This document shows, piece after piece, positions 1 through 7,954 of a stretch of DNA of 64,000 nucleotides. The stretch's first letter is position 1, and each line of letters opens with the position of its first letter. Where the stretch lies: contig CAVYKK010000015.1 in assembly GCA_963769045.1 (NCBI GenBank), positions 65,897-129,896 on the forward strand. The letters are read 5' to 3'. Under the pieces are notes generated by a model. The model was not told where the DNA came from. It saw only the letters and a program-made list of their open reading frames with translations, and did not search any database. The stretch comes from Methanocella_A sp963769045 (GTDB lineage: Archaea > Halobacteriota > Methanocellia > Methanocellales > Methanocellaceae). The translations under genes were made by a program, and so were the position numbers.

Positions 1-1
1 G

Positions 2-124
2 TTCTGGGACTATGTCGGAATGCTCGACGGCCTGGGCTTCGACGTCATGCTGGAAACCAAGGAGAAAGAGAAAGACGTGCTCAAAGTCAGGCGATACAGG
101 AACAGCCATCCGATCGTGGCATAG
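2..124 (+). CDS. Probable UV-damage endonuclease (UvsE-type), C-terminal end
   Basis: The window opens inside a gene. Frame 2 encodes 40 residues starting FWDYVGMLDG and ending with a TAG stop at 122-124. The segment FDVMLETKEKEKDVL resembles the end of the TIM-barrel UvdE/UvsE family (DV/IMLE-x-K-x-K-x-x-L), which nicks DNA 5' of UV photoproducts; that match is from memory of the family and rests on a short stretch. The catalytic part lies outside the window, so other TIM-barrel families cannot be excluded. Confidence 0.5.
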   Translation, partial: FWDYVGMLDGLGFDVMLETKEKEKDVLKVRRYRNSHPIVA

Positions 125-351
125 CCGGAGTCACATATATCAGCAGTCCCCTACGCGCGCGAGCGGCCGCCCGCCCGCCCGACAACGCAGTAATCATGCT
201 ATTAGAATTCCTGAGCAAATCGATTTATTAATACCCTGGCGTCCCTGGCCCTTGTCGTCCTGGCGGTCGTGACAGGGGACGCATAGCCTGGAAACGGCCA
301 CCGACAATAGTTATAGCATCAATGTTAATAAAGAAAAAGATGCGGGGGATT

Positions 352-1467
352 TTACCCCATCTTCACCGTCTTCATGATGCCGACAGCCTTCTTGATATTG
401 GGCATCGAGGTCGCATAGGCGAGCCGCATGTACCCTTTACCGCATGCCCCGAATGCTGTCCCCGGCGTGGCGATCACGCCTTTCTTGATCAGTTCGGCCA
501 CGACGCGGGCCTCATCCCCGACGAACGGGAAGGCGTAGAACGCTCCCTGCGGGCGCACGCACTCGACGCCCATGGCGTTCAGCTCGGAGACCAGGTAGTC
601 CCTCCGTTTCCGGAACTCGTCCCGCATCATGCCCACGGATTCCTGCGGGCCGGTGATCGCCGCCAGCGCGGCCTTCTGGGAGACCGAGCACGCGCATGCC
701 TGCACGTACTGATGGACTTTGAGCATCTGTTCCGTGTACTCCGGCCGGGCGGCGACGTAGCCGATGCGCCAGCCAGTCATCGCGTAGGTCTTGGAAGATG
801 CATTGATAGTGATTACGTTATCCGAAAACTGCCCGGGGCTGACATGCTCGCCATCGTAGATGAAGTGCTCGTAGACCTCATCCGAGATAACGGTGATGTC
901 TTTGTCCTTGGCGATCTCGGCGATCGCCTTTACCTCGGCCTTCGTCTGGATGGTGCCGGTCGGGTTGGACGGGGAATTCAACACGATCGCTTTCGTCCGA
1001 CCCGTAATCAATTCCTTCAGCGTTTCCGGGTCGTATTTCAGCCGCTCGCCCAGCGGCACGCCTACAGGCTTTGCGTCGGCCAGTACGGTCAACGCGCTGT
1101 ACGAGACGAAACCGGGGTCGGGGACGAGCACCTCGTCGCCCTTGCCGCATAACGCTTCGATGGCAAGGTGGAGCGCCTCACTGGCGCCAGATGTGATCAT
1201 GATCTCGCCGGGCGTATAGTCGAGCCGGTTCTCTCTCTTGAACTTCCCGGACAGCGCCTCGCGTAGCTCCGGGATGCCCATGTTGACCGTATATGCGGTG
1301 AAGCCCTCGTTGATCGCCTTTATCGCGGCGTCCTTGATGTGCTGCGGCGTGTCGAAGTCGGGCTGGCCCAGGCCGAGGTTGATCGCGCCGGGGCCGGCGC
1401 CCTCGAACATCTTCCGGATGCCGGAGATGTTGATGCCCTGCACTCTTTTGTCGAAATGGATTGCCAT
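352..1467 (-). CDS. Class I/II pyridoxal-phosphate aminotransferase
   Basis: A 371-residue fold-type I aminotransferase (aspartate/alanine aminotransferase-like). It transfers amino groups between an amino acid and a 2-oxo acid using PLP in the cytoplasm. Visible family features are an N-terminal LGLGQPDFDTP segment, ITSGASEAL for cofactor phosphate binding, SPSNPTGT, the ISDEVYEHF motif with the PLP-pyridine Asp near residue 197, and NASSKTYAMTGWRIGY, in which Lys226 should form the Schiff base. Length is typical. The exact substrate cannot be read from the sequence. It stands alone, divergent from the DUF362 gene with a 129-bp gap that must hold both promoters. Confidence 0.93.
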   Translation of the reverse strand: MAIHFDKRVQGINISGIRKMFEGAGPGAINLGLGQPDFDTPQHIKDAAIKAINEGFTAYTVNMGIPELREALSGKFKRENRLDYTPGEIMITSGASEALHLAIEALCGKGDEVLVPDPGFVSYSALTVLADAKPVGVPLGERLKYDPETLKELITGRTKAIVLNSPSNPTGTIQTKAEVKAIAEIAKDKDITVISDEVYEHFIYDGEHVSPGQFSDNVITINASSKTYAMTGWRIGYVAARPEYTEQMLKVHQYVQACACSVSQKAALAAITGPQESVGMMRDEFRKRRDYLVSELNAMGVECVRPQGAFYAFPFVGDEARVVAELIKKGVIATPGTAFGACGKGYMRLAYATSMPNIKKAVGIMKTVKMG

Positions 1468-1596
1468 GCTGTGCTCACCTTGCTATTGATTGTCACTGAA
1501 CGAATTATCCGCGCCCTTAAAAATAGCTTTCGCAGGACACGTGCCGGGCAATAAGCATATCAACTTCCGGCGACTTTCATCCGGAATAGTGATATC

Positions 1597-2736
1597 ATGG
1601 CGTACGAGGTCTCAGTCGTCAGGTGCGATACCTATGATGAAAGCAAAGTCCGGGCCGCTGTCGAGGAGAGCCTGAAGCCCCTGGGCGGTCTGGGCAGCGT
1701 AGTCAAAAAGGGCGACTGCGTGCTGATCAAGCTCAACCTGCTCAGCTCGAAGAAGCCGGAGCAGGCCGTCACCACCCACCCGGCGCTGGCTAAGGCCATC
1801 GTCAGGATGGTGCAGGAACTCGGGGGCGTCCCCCTGCTGGGCGACTCGCCGGGCGGCAGCAACACCGGGACATCCTATAAGTCGCTACTGAAAAACACGG
1901 GCATCCAGGCGGTCGCCGACGAGACCGGCTGCGAGATTGTCAGCTTCGACGAGCCAGTCGAGGTGTCCCCCGAGAAAGCGCGGACGTACAAGAAAATGAA
2001 GATCGCGAAGGCAGTCATGGACGCCGACGTGGTCATCGGCCTGCCGAAGCTGAAAACGCACTCATTGACCTTCTATACCGGCGCCGTCAAGCTGCTCTAC
2101 GGGTACATCCCCGGGGTGACGAAGACCGAGTACCACCTGCACACCGGCCGCGACGTAGGCCTCTTCGCCGAGATGCTCCTGGACATCTGCGAGGCCCGGC
2201 CACCCGACCTGTACGTCATGGACGCCGTGATCGGCATGGAAGGCAACGGCCCGTCCGGCGGCACGCCGAGAGCGATCGGGCTGATCATGGCCAGCCGGAG
2301 CGCGACGGCCATGGACTTTGTTGCAACGTCAGTCATCGGCATGGACCCGCTCTCCGTCCCTACGGTAAAGAAGGCGTTCGAGCGAGGCAACGGGCCCGGA
2401 AAGCTTGACGAGATCAAAGTCCACGGCGAAAGCGTTGCCTCGGTCAGGATTAAAGACTTCAAGAGAGCCCGGACCATGGACACGTCCCGCATGCCCCCGG
2501 CGCTCGTGAGCGTCCTGACCCGCCTGGGCGGCTCCCGGCCGCAGATCGACAAAATCAAGTGTAATAAGTGCGGCATCTGCGCAAAAGACTGCCCGCCGAA
2601 AGCGATGACATTCGTCAGGGAGACCGTGCCCAAAATCGACTACGGCAAATGCATCCGGTGCTACTGCTGCCAGGAACTCTGCCCCCAGAACGCGGTCAGC
2701 GTCCGCACACCACTACTCCGACGCCTGCTAAAATAA
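1597..2736 (+). CDS. DUF362 protein with C-terminal 2x[4Fe-4S] ferredoxin domain
   Basis: A 379-residue cytoplasmic protein. Residues 1 to about 300 match the DUF362 family (NLLSSKKPEQAVTTHP near the start, then KLKTH around residue 150). The last 70 residues carry two CxxCxxCxxxCP-type clusters (CNKCGICAKDCP and CIRCYCCQELCP), so it should bind two [4Fe-4S] clusters and move electrons. DUF362 proteins of this kind are common in anaerobes and methanogens; their reaction is largely unassigned. The ATG at 1597 gives the expected MAYEVSVVRC beginning. The downstream flavodoxin is convergent, so no operon is implied. Confidence 0.88.
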   Translation: MAYEVSVVRCDTYDESKVRAAVEESLKPLGGLGSVVKKGDCVLIKLNLLSSKKPEQAVTTHPALAKAIVRMVQELGGVPLLGDSPGGSNTGTSYKSLLKNTGIQAVADETGCEIVSFDEPVEVSPEKARTYKKMKIAKAVMDADVVIGLPKLKTHSLTFYTGAVKLLYGYIPGVTKTEYHLHTGRDVGLFAEMLLDICEARPPDLYVMDAVIGMEGNGPSGGTPRAIGLIMASRSATAMDFVATSVIGMDPLSVPTVKKAFERGNGPGKLDEIKVHGESVASVRIKDFKRARTMDTSRMPPALVSVLTRLGGSRPQIDKIKCNKCGICAKDCPPKAMTFVRETVPKIDYGKCIRCYCCQELCPQNAVSVRTPLLRRLLK

Positions 2737-2751
2737 TAAAGACATCAAGAC

Positions 2752-2789
2752 GCCAAGAAGGTGCCTTGGAGACTTCCTGGCTCCTTGGC
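2752..2789. terminator. Hairpin between convergent genes
   Basis: GCCAAG at 2752-2757 is complementary to CTTGGC at 2784-2789, with CCTTGG and CCTGG between them. It fills the 56-bp space between two convergent stop codons, so it may act as a two-way terminator or transcript-end structure. It belongs to the same family of CCTTGG/CCAAGG-rich inverted repeats seen elsewhere in the window. Confidence 0.45.
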
Positions 2790-2792
2790 ATC

Positions 2793-3257
2793 TCAGGCGG
2801 ATTGGATGGCTTCTGGATGCCTGTGGATGTGTCCGGCGAGCATGCGGCCGAAGTCGATGCAGACTTCCCGGTTCAGCTTGCGCCAGGGCCCGATCGCGGC
2901 ATCGAAGGAGGTCTCGTAGATCACGTTACCCCTGCAGCTTGCCTGCAGCTCGTCCAGGTACCGGCGCACCATGAAGTTGCGCATGCCGAAGACTCCCGCG
3001 TAGCAGACCACGAAAAGCGCGATATTGTGGCCGCGCAGGTCGTTGCGGTGCAGGAACCCCGTCACGCTCTCCAGCGGACGCTCGCCGTAGATAGGTGACC
3101 CGGCCACTATGAGGTCGTAGTTCAGCGTGCTTACGGCGTCTTTCGCGTCGAGTACATCCACGTACGCGCCCCGTGACACGGCACCGTCCCTGATCCAGCC
3201 GATAATCTCCTTTGTGGTCCCGCCTTTCGTGTCATAGACGATGAGTATGCGTTTCAT
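2793..3257 (-). CDS. Flavodoxin-domain protein
   Basis: About 154 residues from the ATG at 3257. It begins MKRILIVYDTKGGTTKEI, where the T-K-G-G-T-T-K loop is the FMN-phosphate-binding site of flavodoxins. SPIYGERPLE around residue 60 is the second FMN loop, and CYAGVFGMRNF resembles the protoporphyrinogen-oxidase/flavodoxin (HemG-like) subgroup. An upstream in-frame TTG at 3275 would add six residues, but ATG is preferred. It probably works as a small cytoplasmic electron carrier or quinone/oxygen-protection flavoprotein; the partner is unknown. Confidence 0.85.
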   Translation of the reverse strand: MKRILIVYDTKGGTTKEIIGWIRDGAVSRGAYVDVLDAKDAVSTLNYDLIVAGSPIYGERPLESVTGFLHRNDLRGHNIALFVVCYAGVFGMRNFMVRRYLDELQASCRGNVIYETSFDAAIGPWRKLNREVCIDFGRMLAGHIHRHPEAIQSA

Positions 3258-3624
3258 GCAGATGTCCGACCCCAAATCAAACGTAGATCATTCCCCCTTA
3301 ATATTTATCAACTTTCTACGTTAAACGGTGTAAAAATGCCCATGTAATGCAAAAATAGACAGCAATACCGAAAGATAATGGTAAACCCGCCTGAAATCTC
3401 GCCTATTTCCCCATTATAACCCATCCCTGAGTCGCTCGCAGGATAAGCGGGACAGGACTGCCGCGAGAGAAACCGGGATGACGACCGGCCCAAAGATCGG
3501 GTAACAGCGAGGCCATAAGCGTGGCACGACGCCTGCCGGTATCTGGCGGGAAACGCGATTTTCCCGTCTCCATCCACCGAATTGTTTACAAAAAGATTAT
3601 AAATCATAACACGACATCGGTTTG
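3258..3624. other. Gene-free stretch with a perfect stem-loop
   Basis: No convincing open reading frame. The stretch is GC-rich from about 3410 to 3570. A perfect 7-bp stem, CGGGAAA at 3547-3553 with TTTCCCG at 3560-3566, lies about 60 bp before the thioredoxin start. The left part, next to the flavodoxin start, is AT-rich and probably holds its promoter (reverse-strand AT-rich box near 3300-3312). The GC-rich middle could be a structured RNA, but I recognise no family. Confidence 0.4.
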
Positions 3625-4146
3625 ATGACAGCAAATAGAGTATTAACGGCACTGGTCGTATCAGCCGTTTTGGCGGCGCTGCTCTCTGCAGGGATCGCGC
3701 TCACGCTCGGCGCCCCGGCACCTGCCGTCGCGCAGGGAACTACTGCTGCAACGCAGCAGACCACCGCTGTCACACAGCGGTACACAATGGCGGACGTCGA
3801 TTCCGCGCTGGCTAATGGCCCGGTCTTTCTCGAGTTCGAGACGAAGGAGTGTGGCTATTGCAAACAGCAGCGACCCATCTCTAAGGCGCTGGCCGGCGAA
3901 TACCAGGGCAAGGTGACGTTCTTATTCGTGGACGCGAACGAGAACCGCGATCTTGCCAGGGCGTTCCAGGTCTCCGGCGTGCCGCAGATGGACGTGATCC
4001 TCGATAAGACGTCGAGCGGTCATACGTACGTCGACAAGGACGGAAAGACGTCTGACAGCGTGGGAGCATCCCGGTTCCTGGGCCTGACCCAGCGGGACAC
4101 GCTGAAGACGGCTCTCGATGCGGCGGTGCGCCTGAGAGGACAATAA
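3625..4146 (+). CDS. Secreted/membrane-anchored thioredoxin-fold protein
   Basis: A 173-residue protein with an N-terminal signal or anchor segment (residues about 5-30, VLTALVVSAVLAALLSAGIA) followed by a thioredoxin fold. The redox motif is ECGYCKQQ (CxxC), and the cis-Pro region is VSGVPQMDVIL. The ATG at 3625 is chosen over a TTG immediately before it. One base separates it from the CcdA-like gene downstream, so the pair is surely co-transcribed. CcdA/DsbD membrane proteins pass electrons from cytoplasmic thioredoxin to such extracytoplasmic partners, so this is likely the exported thiol-disulfide oxidoreductase of that pathway. Confidence 0.88.
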   Translation: MTANRVLTALVVSAVLAALLSAGIALTLGAPAPAVAQGTTAATQQTTAVTQRYTMADVDSALANGPVFLEFETKECGYCKQQRPISKALAGEYQGKVTFLFVDANENRDLARAFQVSGVPQMDVILDKTSSGHTYVDKDGKTSDSVGASRFLGLTQRDTLKTALDAAVRLRGQ

Positions 4147-4147
4147 A

Positions 4148-4822
4148 TTGGAAATCGTAGTGCTTGGAACCGCAGTTCTGGCTGGCGTGGCGAGTATCCT
4201 GTCGCCGTGCGTGCTGCCGCTCCTCCCGGGAGTCATGGCATACTCCACGGAGCGGAACAAGGTCACGCCCCTGGCCATCGTAGCAGGGCTCGCCCTGTCG
4301 TTTACAGTCATGGGGGTAGCGTCGGCTGCGCTGGGCTCCTTTATTTTTGATTATATCGACTACATCAGGATCATTTCCGGCGTGATGATACTGGTCATGG
4401 GCCTGTACCTGCTCATGGAGATCGTCGAGAATGCGGTACTCCGCGCCTGGCAATATGTGCCGGTCTCCAGAGTGGGGCTCCCGATATCGAAGGAAGGCGG
4501 GCTGTTCGGCGGCTTCCTGCTGGGCGCCAGCCTGGGCATCGTCTGGATGCCATGCATCGGCCCCATGCTGGCCTCGATCCTGCTTATCGTGGCACAGCAA
4601 GGTACCCTGTTCTACGGGGGTGTCCTGCTGTTCGCCTATTCCATGGGTCTGGGCGTGCCCATGCTCGCCATTGCATACTCGTCGAACTTTGTCTCCGGCA
4701 AGGTGCGCTCTGTGGCAAAGCACACGCTGCTGGTGCGCAAAATCGCAGGGGTCGTCCTGGTCGTCGTGGGCATCTATTACCTGAGCAGCGTCTTTGGCCT
4801 GAACCTGCCTTTGCTATCCTGA
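4148..4822 (+). CDS. ccdA: CcdA/DsbD-type transmembrane thiol-electron transporter
   Basis: A 224-residue integral membrane protein with about six hydrophobic spans and a TTG start one base after the thioredoxin stop. LSPCVLPLLPGVMAY near residue 20 is the hallmark of CcdA, where the Cys in SPC is one redox Cys; the second is in IVWMPCIGPMLASIL near residue 137, matching the family's P-C-x-G-P motif. It carries reducing power across the membrane to exported thioredoxin-fold proteins, here the product of the gene just upstream. Length is typical for CcdA. Confidence 0.92.
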   Translation: MEIVVLGTAVLAGVASILSPCVLPLLPGVMAYSTERNKVTPLAIVAGLALSFTVMGVASAALGSFIFDYIDYIRIISGVMILVMGLYLLMEIVENAVLRAWQYVPVSRVGLPISKEGGLFGGFLLGASLGIVWMPCIGPMLASILLIVAQQGTLFYGGVLLFAYSMGLGVPMLAIAYSSNFVSGKVRSVAKHTLLVRKIAGVVLVVVGIYYLSSVFGLNLPLLS

Positions 4823-5314
4823 ACAAGCGACAATAAAGTCATGTGCTCTGGCTACGTGCCGCAATCTTCCGCAGCCAGGGACGATTTTTACCAGGAAATT
4901 GCCGCAGTCAAACGCAGTAATATCATCCCCTTTGCGGGCAGAGCTTGAAATTATTGCCGCCTTAAGCCGATTGCCCGGCGGGCAGAAGCGCCATGCCTTT
5001 ATCTCTGTAAATCCCGGCCTTCGGCAAGAAAAGGCCTGATCCCGGCTTTATTACATGATCCGGGTGCGAGTAATTTTTACTGTTTCACGATGGGACGGCT
5101 GAAGGCCGCACGGCCGGCTAATCGGCAGATGCCGGGGCTTTACTATAGGATAATTAGCAAACTGCAACAAAAAGGCTAAATAACATCCAAATAAATTAAG
5201 TTATAGGCGATTAAGGCATATTAATCCGTATATTAATGGCCTGACGCGCCAGCGCGGGTAAGTAAACCCCGTGCCGGCTTACTGCGACATAAAAAGCAGC
5301 ACCGGGGGAATGTA
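4823..5314. other. Gene-free stretch with several GC hairpins
   Basis: I see no gene. Short inverted repeats occur, for example GGCCTT and AAGGCC around 5012-5035, and GCCG-N6-CGGC around 5113-5126, so a small structured RNA is possible. The last 120 bases are AT-rich and should contain the promoter of the small membrane protein that follows. Confidence 0.35.
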
Positions 5315-5503
5315 ATGGCATATGAAGATTTAGTACTGTTCGTCAGTTTCGGATGGTTCGTTAGCGTTGCTGTTATCTTTGTCATGTATGTGAGGATCAG
5401 GCAGCTCTCCGAAGAGGTAAAGGTCATCAAGAACACAGTGCAGCTTACTGACGACGAGGTGGTCGGCCTGGAACGTTCCATGGCCGGAGGGAACGAGAAC
5501 TAA
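5315..5503 (+). CDS. Small single-span membrane protein
   Basis: A 62-residue protein beginning MAYEDLVLFVSFGWFVSVAV. Residues 6-28 form one transmembrane helix, and the rest is charged with a short coiled-coil-like heptad region (RIRQLSEEVKVIKNTVQL). A CCGGGGGA box lies 5 bases before the ATG. The stop is followed by a run of Ts at 5509-5515, a likely archaeal termination signal. No family is recognised. The overall layout resembles small regulatory or assembly peptides of membrane complexes, but nothing around it tells which. Confidence 0.6.
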   Translation: MAYEDLVLFVSFGWFVSVAVIFVMYVRIRQLSEEVKVIKNTVQLTDDEVVGLERSMAGGNEN

Positions 5504-5593
5504 GGAATCTTTTTTTCAATTTTGAAACAATAACCATATATTCAGGTAGCGATCAGTATTTACTACGGACATATTCCGGGCAGGGAGATGCCA

Positions 5594-5927
5594 TAAAGCA
5601 AATGTCTCGCGCCGAGCATCCGAATTCGGACCGGCTCCAGCCCCAATTGAGCTTAAAGGGGCACTGCGGCACCAGTATAAAGTCCGGTCGACACGGCTGA
5701 CCTTAAACTCCGTACCTTCTGCGGATAAGGTATAAACCCCGTGCTCAGTCAGCCGAGCATAAACGCTGATGGTGAGGGAGATCACCAGAAAAAAAGCAAA
5801 GTCAGTTGAGCGACTCTAAAAGCCACCGTGGGGAGACACGTTAAAAGCAAACGCCAGGTTCCGCCAGCGTCTAAACAGGCTCAAGTAGGGAGCTACTATA
5901 AAGCAAAGTCCACTCAGCGACTCTAAA
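5594..5927. ncRNA. Array of about twelve short hairpins separated by TAAA
   Basis: TAAA recurs at 5594, 5654, 5678, 5704, 5733, 5760, 5817, 5842, 5872, 5899 and 5924, spaced mostly 24-30 bases apart, and a GAAAAAAAG fills the gap near 5788. Between successive TAAA boxes lies a short inverted repeat with a different stem each time: ACTG/CAGT, GGTC/GACC, TACCTT/AAGGTA, TGCTC/GAGCA, TGGTGA/TCACCA, AGTC/GACT, CGTG/CACG, ACGC/GCGT, AGTAG/CTACT, AGTC/GACT. Loops are 4-12 bases. Conserved spacing with changing but always self-complementary stems is the mark of an RNA structure rather than a protein gene. No known family is recognised. Strand cannot be fixed from symmetry, although the T-rich end of the upstream gene and the pseudoknot downstream suggest plus. 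Confidence 0.6.
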
Positions 5928-5943
5928 CAGATCAACGTTGAGA

Positions 5944-5978
5944 CCGGAAGGGCGGTTTGCTTCCGGAGCTGCCGCCCT
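5944..5978 (+). ncRNA. Possible H-type pseudoknot or switching hairpin after the hairpin array
   Basis: CCGGAAG at 5944-5950 pairs with CTTCCGG at 5960-5966. AGGGCGG at 5949-5955 pairs with CCGCCCT at 5972-5978. The two 7-bp stems are interleaved and share only bases 5949-5950, so they either form a pseudoknot or are alternatives. It directly follows the TAAA hairpin array and may be its 3' end. Confidence 0.5.
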
Positions 5979-6038
5979 CCCAGTACTGACTTAAAATTTT
6001 ATGTTTCACTTTCTTTTGTTCAGGCTTGCCGGCACCAA

Positions 6039-6127
6039 ACACGACGTACACGACGTACACGACGTTTAATAACAAGGCTACGCTGACCATTACCGAGAAA
6101 ACGTTGTGTATGTCGTGTACGTTGTGT
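6039..6127. repeat. 28-bp inverted repeat made of ACGACGTAC direct repeats
   Basis: Bases 6039-6066 and 6100-6127 are complementary over 28 positions, with three differences that are all C-to-T in the right arm, so an RNA read from plus would keep G-U pairs at each. Each arm is itself about three copies of a 9-bp unit, CACGACGTA. It lies in gene-free DNA about 130 bases beyond the TAAA hairpin array. Confidence 0.8.
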
Positions 6128-6263
6128 ACGTAGTGTCAGGTACCGGCTGAGCATATACTACATTTCAATAATAAGCATTAAATATTAAAGAAAGCCTGTG
6201 CAATTGCCGGTTTCCTTGAGCATGTCCCGGTGCACGCGCGCGATCGGCCGCAGGCCCGAAATA

Positions 6264-6848
6264 TTATTCAGACTGCCCGGCCATGGCGCCGATGCGCTGG
6301 TCGATGTAGTCGGCGTAGGTGGGCACTTTATCCCAGGCCTGGTCGGCACGGTTGCGGTTGGCATAGAGGCCGAGCTTACGCTCCAGCGCGAGCCGCTCCT
6401 CCAGGATGCCGTTCACGAACCGCTCCCACTGTTCCCGGTACTCGTTGATGCAGTAGATCATGAAGTTTTCGAAGGACGCCTCGTCGGCGATTGATTCGAC
6501 GAGCTCCGGCTTATCCTCGATGGCGTCGAAGAATAGCGCGATGAGCGCGTTGTACTGGTCCTCGGTGCGGAACATGATGCGCTTCTGCTGGTTGATGCCG
6601 CCAACCCGCTTCTTAAGGTCCAGCTTCCCGGACTTTTTCAGCTCGGCATCCACCTTTTCCACCGTGTGCTGCATCATGGGCTTTGCCACGTCACCCAGCT
6701 TGTAAACCAGCAGATCGTGCAGCAGGTCTGCCTCGACGAAAGCGTTCACATCACCGTTGATGAATAGCTCTGTAATGTAAGTCGCAAGGTGGTCCAGCAC
6801 GGGATTTCCCCCGGGCACTACAGTTTCACGTTCCTTAGCTTTCGTCAT
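6264..6848 (-). CDS. Conserved hypothetical protein, mostly helical
   Basis: About 194 residues from the ATG at 6848, which has GGAG 8-9 bases upstream; the longer reading to 6950 runs into an intergenic repeat and is unlikely. The sequence is rich in charged residues and predicted helices (NPVLDHLATYITELFINGDV, then EDQYNALIALFFDAIE) with no signal or membrane span. I recognise no family or catalytic motif, so no function is proposed. It lies downstream of the flavoprotein gene at 7001-7495 on the same strand, but an inverted repeat separates them. Confidence 0.6.
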   Translation of the reverse strand: MTKAKERETVVPGGNPVLDHLATYITELFINGDVNAFVEADLLHDLLVYKLGDVAKPMMQHTVEKVDAELKKSGKLDLKKRVGGINQQKRIMFRTEDQYNALIALFFDAIEDKPELVESIADEASFENFMIYCINEYREQWERFVNGILEERLALERKLGLYANRNRADQAWDKVPTYADYIDQRIGAMAGQSE

Positions 6849-6902
6849 AAAAATCGCTCCGCGCAGCATGTAATGTGCACGAAACGACATAAATGCATCG
6901 GA

Positions 6903-7000
6903 GCATTGGACACGGAGGGCACTAAGGGCACTAAGGGCACAGAGGGGCACGCGTAGTCCTTTGTGGCCTTTGTGGCCTCCGTGCCCTTTGTGTCCAATGC
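6903..7000. repeat. Imperfect intergenic inverted repeat of GGGCAC/GTGCCC units
   Basis: GCATTGGACAC at 6903-6913 is perfectly complementary to GTGTCCAATGC at 6990-7000. Inside, repeated AAGGGCACT units on the left face GTGGCCTTT units on the right, giving a long imperfect hairpin. Its right end touches the stop codon of the flavoprotein gene, so it would form the 3' end of that transcript. A single arm of the same family is found at 16530-16574. Confidence 0.8.
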
Positions 7001-7495
7001 TTAACGGCCGGGGGATTTCAGCGCCACGAAGTCGTTCGCTTCCAGCCGGTAGACGGCGGACTTTCTCGATGTCAGCGTGTCCATGTCCAGGTCGGTAAAG
7101 CCGTGCCTTGCCGCAACGTTCTTCGCTCCGCCCCGCTGGTCTGCGCTGTCCTTTAGCGCTTTTGCCGCTGTCTCTTTCTCGGCCTTGCTGGTCACCTTTG
7201 TCAGCTGGCCCATCAGCGTTATCGTACAGAAGTCGGGCGTGTTGCTGCAGAAGTTATCTACTTCCACGCTGACGTTGGGGTTGTCTTTGATCAGGTCCAT
7301 TTTTCGGCCGTAGTCGGCGAAGTGGAAGTACATCTCTCCGTCCTCGTAGACGTAGTCAAGCGCGATGATGTACGGCTGTGGCTGATCGCTTAGCGCCATG
7401 CGGCAGATCTTTTGCGAGCCGAGCAGCCGCTCGATCTCCTCGGGCGCCATTTCGGGAAGCTTCACGATTTCCTGTTGTCCGGATGATTGTACCAT
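7001..7495 (-). CDS. Pyridoxamine 5'-phosphate oxidase-like FMN-binding protein
   Basis: A 164-residue split-barrel flavoprotein of the PNPOx-like class. Typical features are LGSQKICRMALSDQPQPYIIALDYVYEDGEMYFHFADYGRK, in which residues of the second and third strands bind FMN, and VSVEVDNFC. AGGTGAT lies 4 bases before the ATG. Members of this class reduce small substrates with F420 or FMN, or bind heme; nothing here fixes the substrate. Length is normal. Transcription would run on into the inverted repeat and then the hypothetical gene at 6264-6848. Confidence 0.85.
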   Translation of the reverse strand: MVQSSGQQEIVKLPEMAPEEIERLLGSQKICRMALSDQPQPYIIALDYVYEDGEMYFHFADYGRKMDLIKDNPNVSVEVDNFCSNTPDFCTITLMGQLTKVTSKAEKETAAKALKDSADQRGGAKNVAARHGFTDLDMDTLTSRKSAVYRLEANDFVALKSPGR

Positions 7496-7635
7496 TGATA
7501 ATCACCTGAATTTACTCGACCTCGGACTTGATAGATTTTAATGTCATAAAATATATAATAATGAGGCAGACACGTGTATCGAGCAACGGACGTTAATGAG
7601 CGGGCAAAGGCGGCCTGGCATATGGATTGAAAATA

Positions 7636-7935
7636 TATCGAATAATGTATTATTTTATGTCGAATACTGTAAGCGATAACGTTAATGTATCGATATACTT
7701 TATACAAATTCATCCGATATAGTATTTAGAGCCCAATTAATATTTGTCCGGGCAATCATTCCTCCTTTAAACATGCCCGGTAATCATAGAGATATTTATT
7801 AGTGTCAGAGGTATATCGGTTATCAAGGAATGTATATATACTATATCGGTTATTATCCTGTAGAAGTATATCGAATGATTTAACGAATGCTATGAAAATC
7901 CCATATCATTCGACAGAACAATTCGATATAGTGAC
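7636..7935. promoter_or_regulatory. Cluster of TATATCG half-sites before the ABC/PadR operon
   Basis: The 5' region of the exporter operon holds at least seven copies of a TATATCG-type half-site on both strands: around 7633-7640, 7687-7698 (GTATCGATATAC, nearly palindromic), 7714-7724, 7811-7824, 7841-7854, 7866-7880 and 7922-7935. Two copies, GTATATCGGTTAT and CTATATCGGTTAT, are almost identical and 30 bp (three DNA turns) apart. The natural candidate to bind them is the PadR-family protein encoded last in this operon, implying autoregulation; this is inference. Confidence 0.6.
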
Positions 7936-7954
7936 GTACAAGCGGAGGGAAAGT

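Noticed and set aside
5594..5927. CRISPR array, suggested by the regular spacing.
   Set aside because: The conserved part is only TAAA (sometimes TAAAGCAAA), far too short for a CRISPR repeat; the variable parts are self-complementary rather than spacer-like; and there are no cas genes.
7802..7954. Upstream extension of the ABC ATPase by 51 codons.
   Set aside because: The stretch is AT-rich operator DNA with repeated TATATCG sites; the ATG at 7955 has a good ribosome-binding site and gives the normal family N-terminus.
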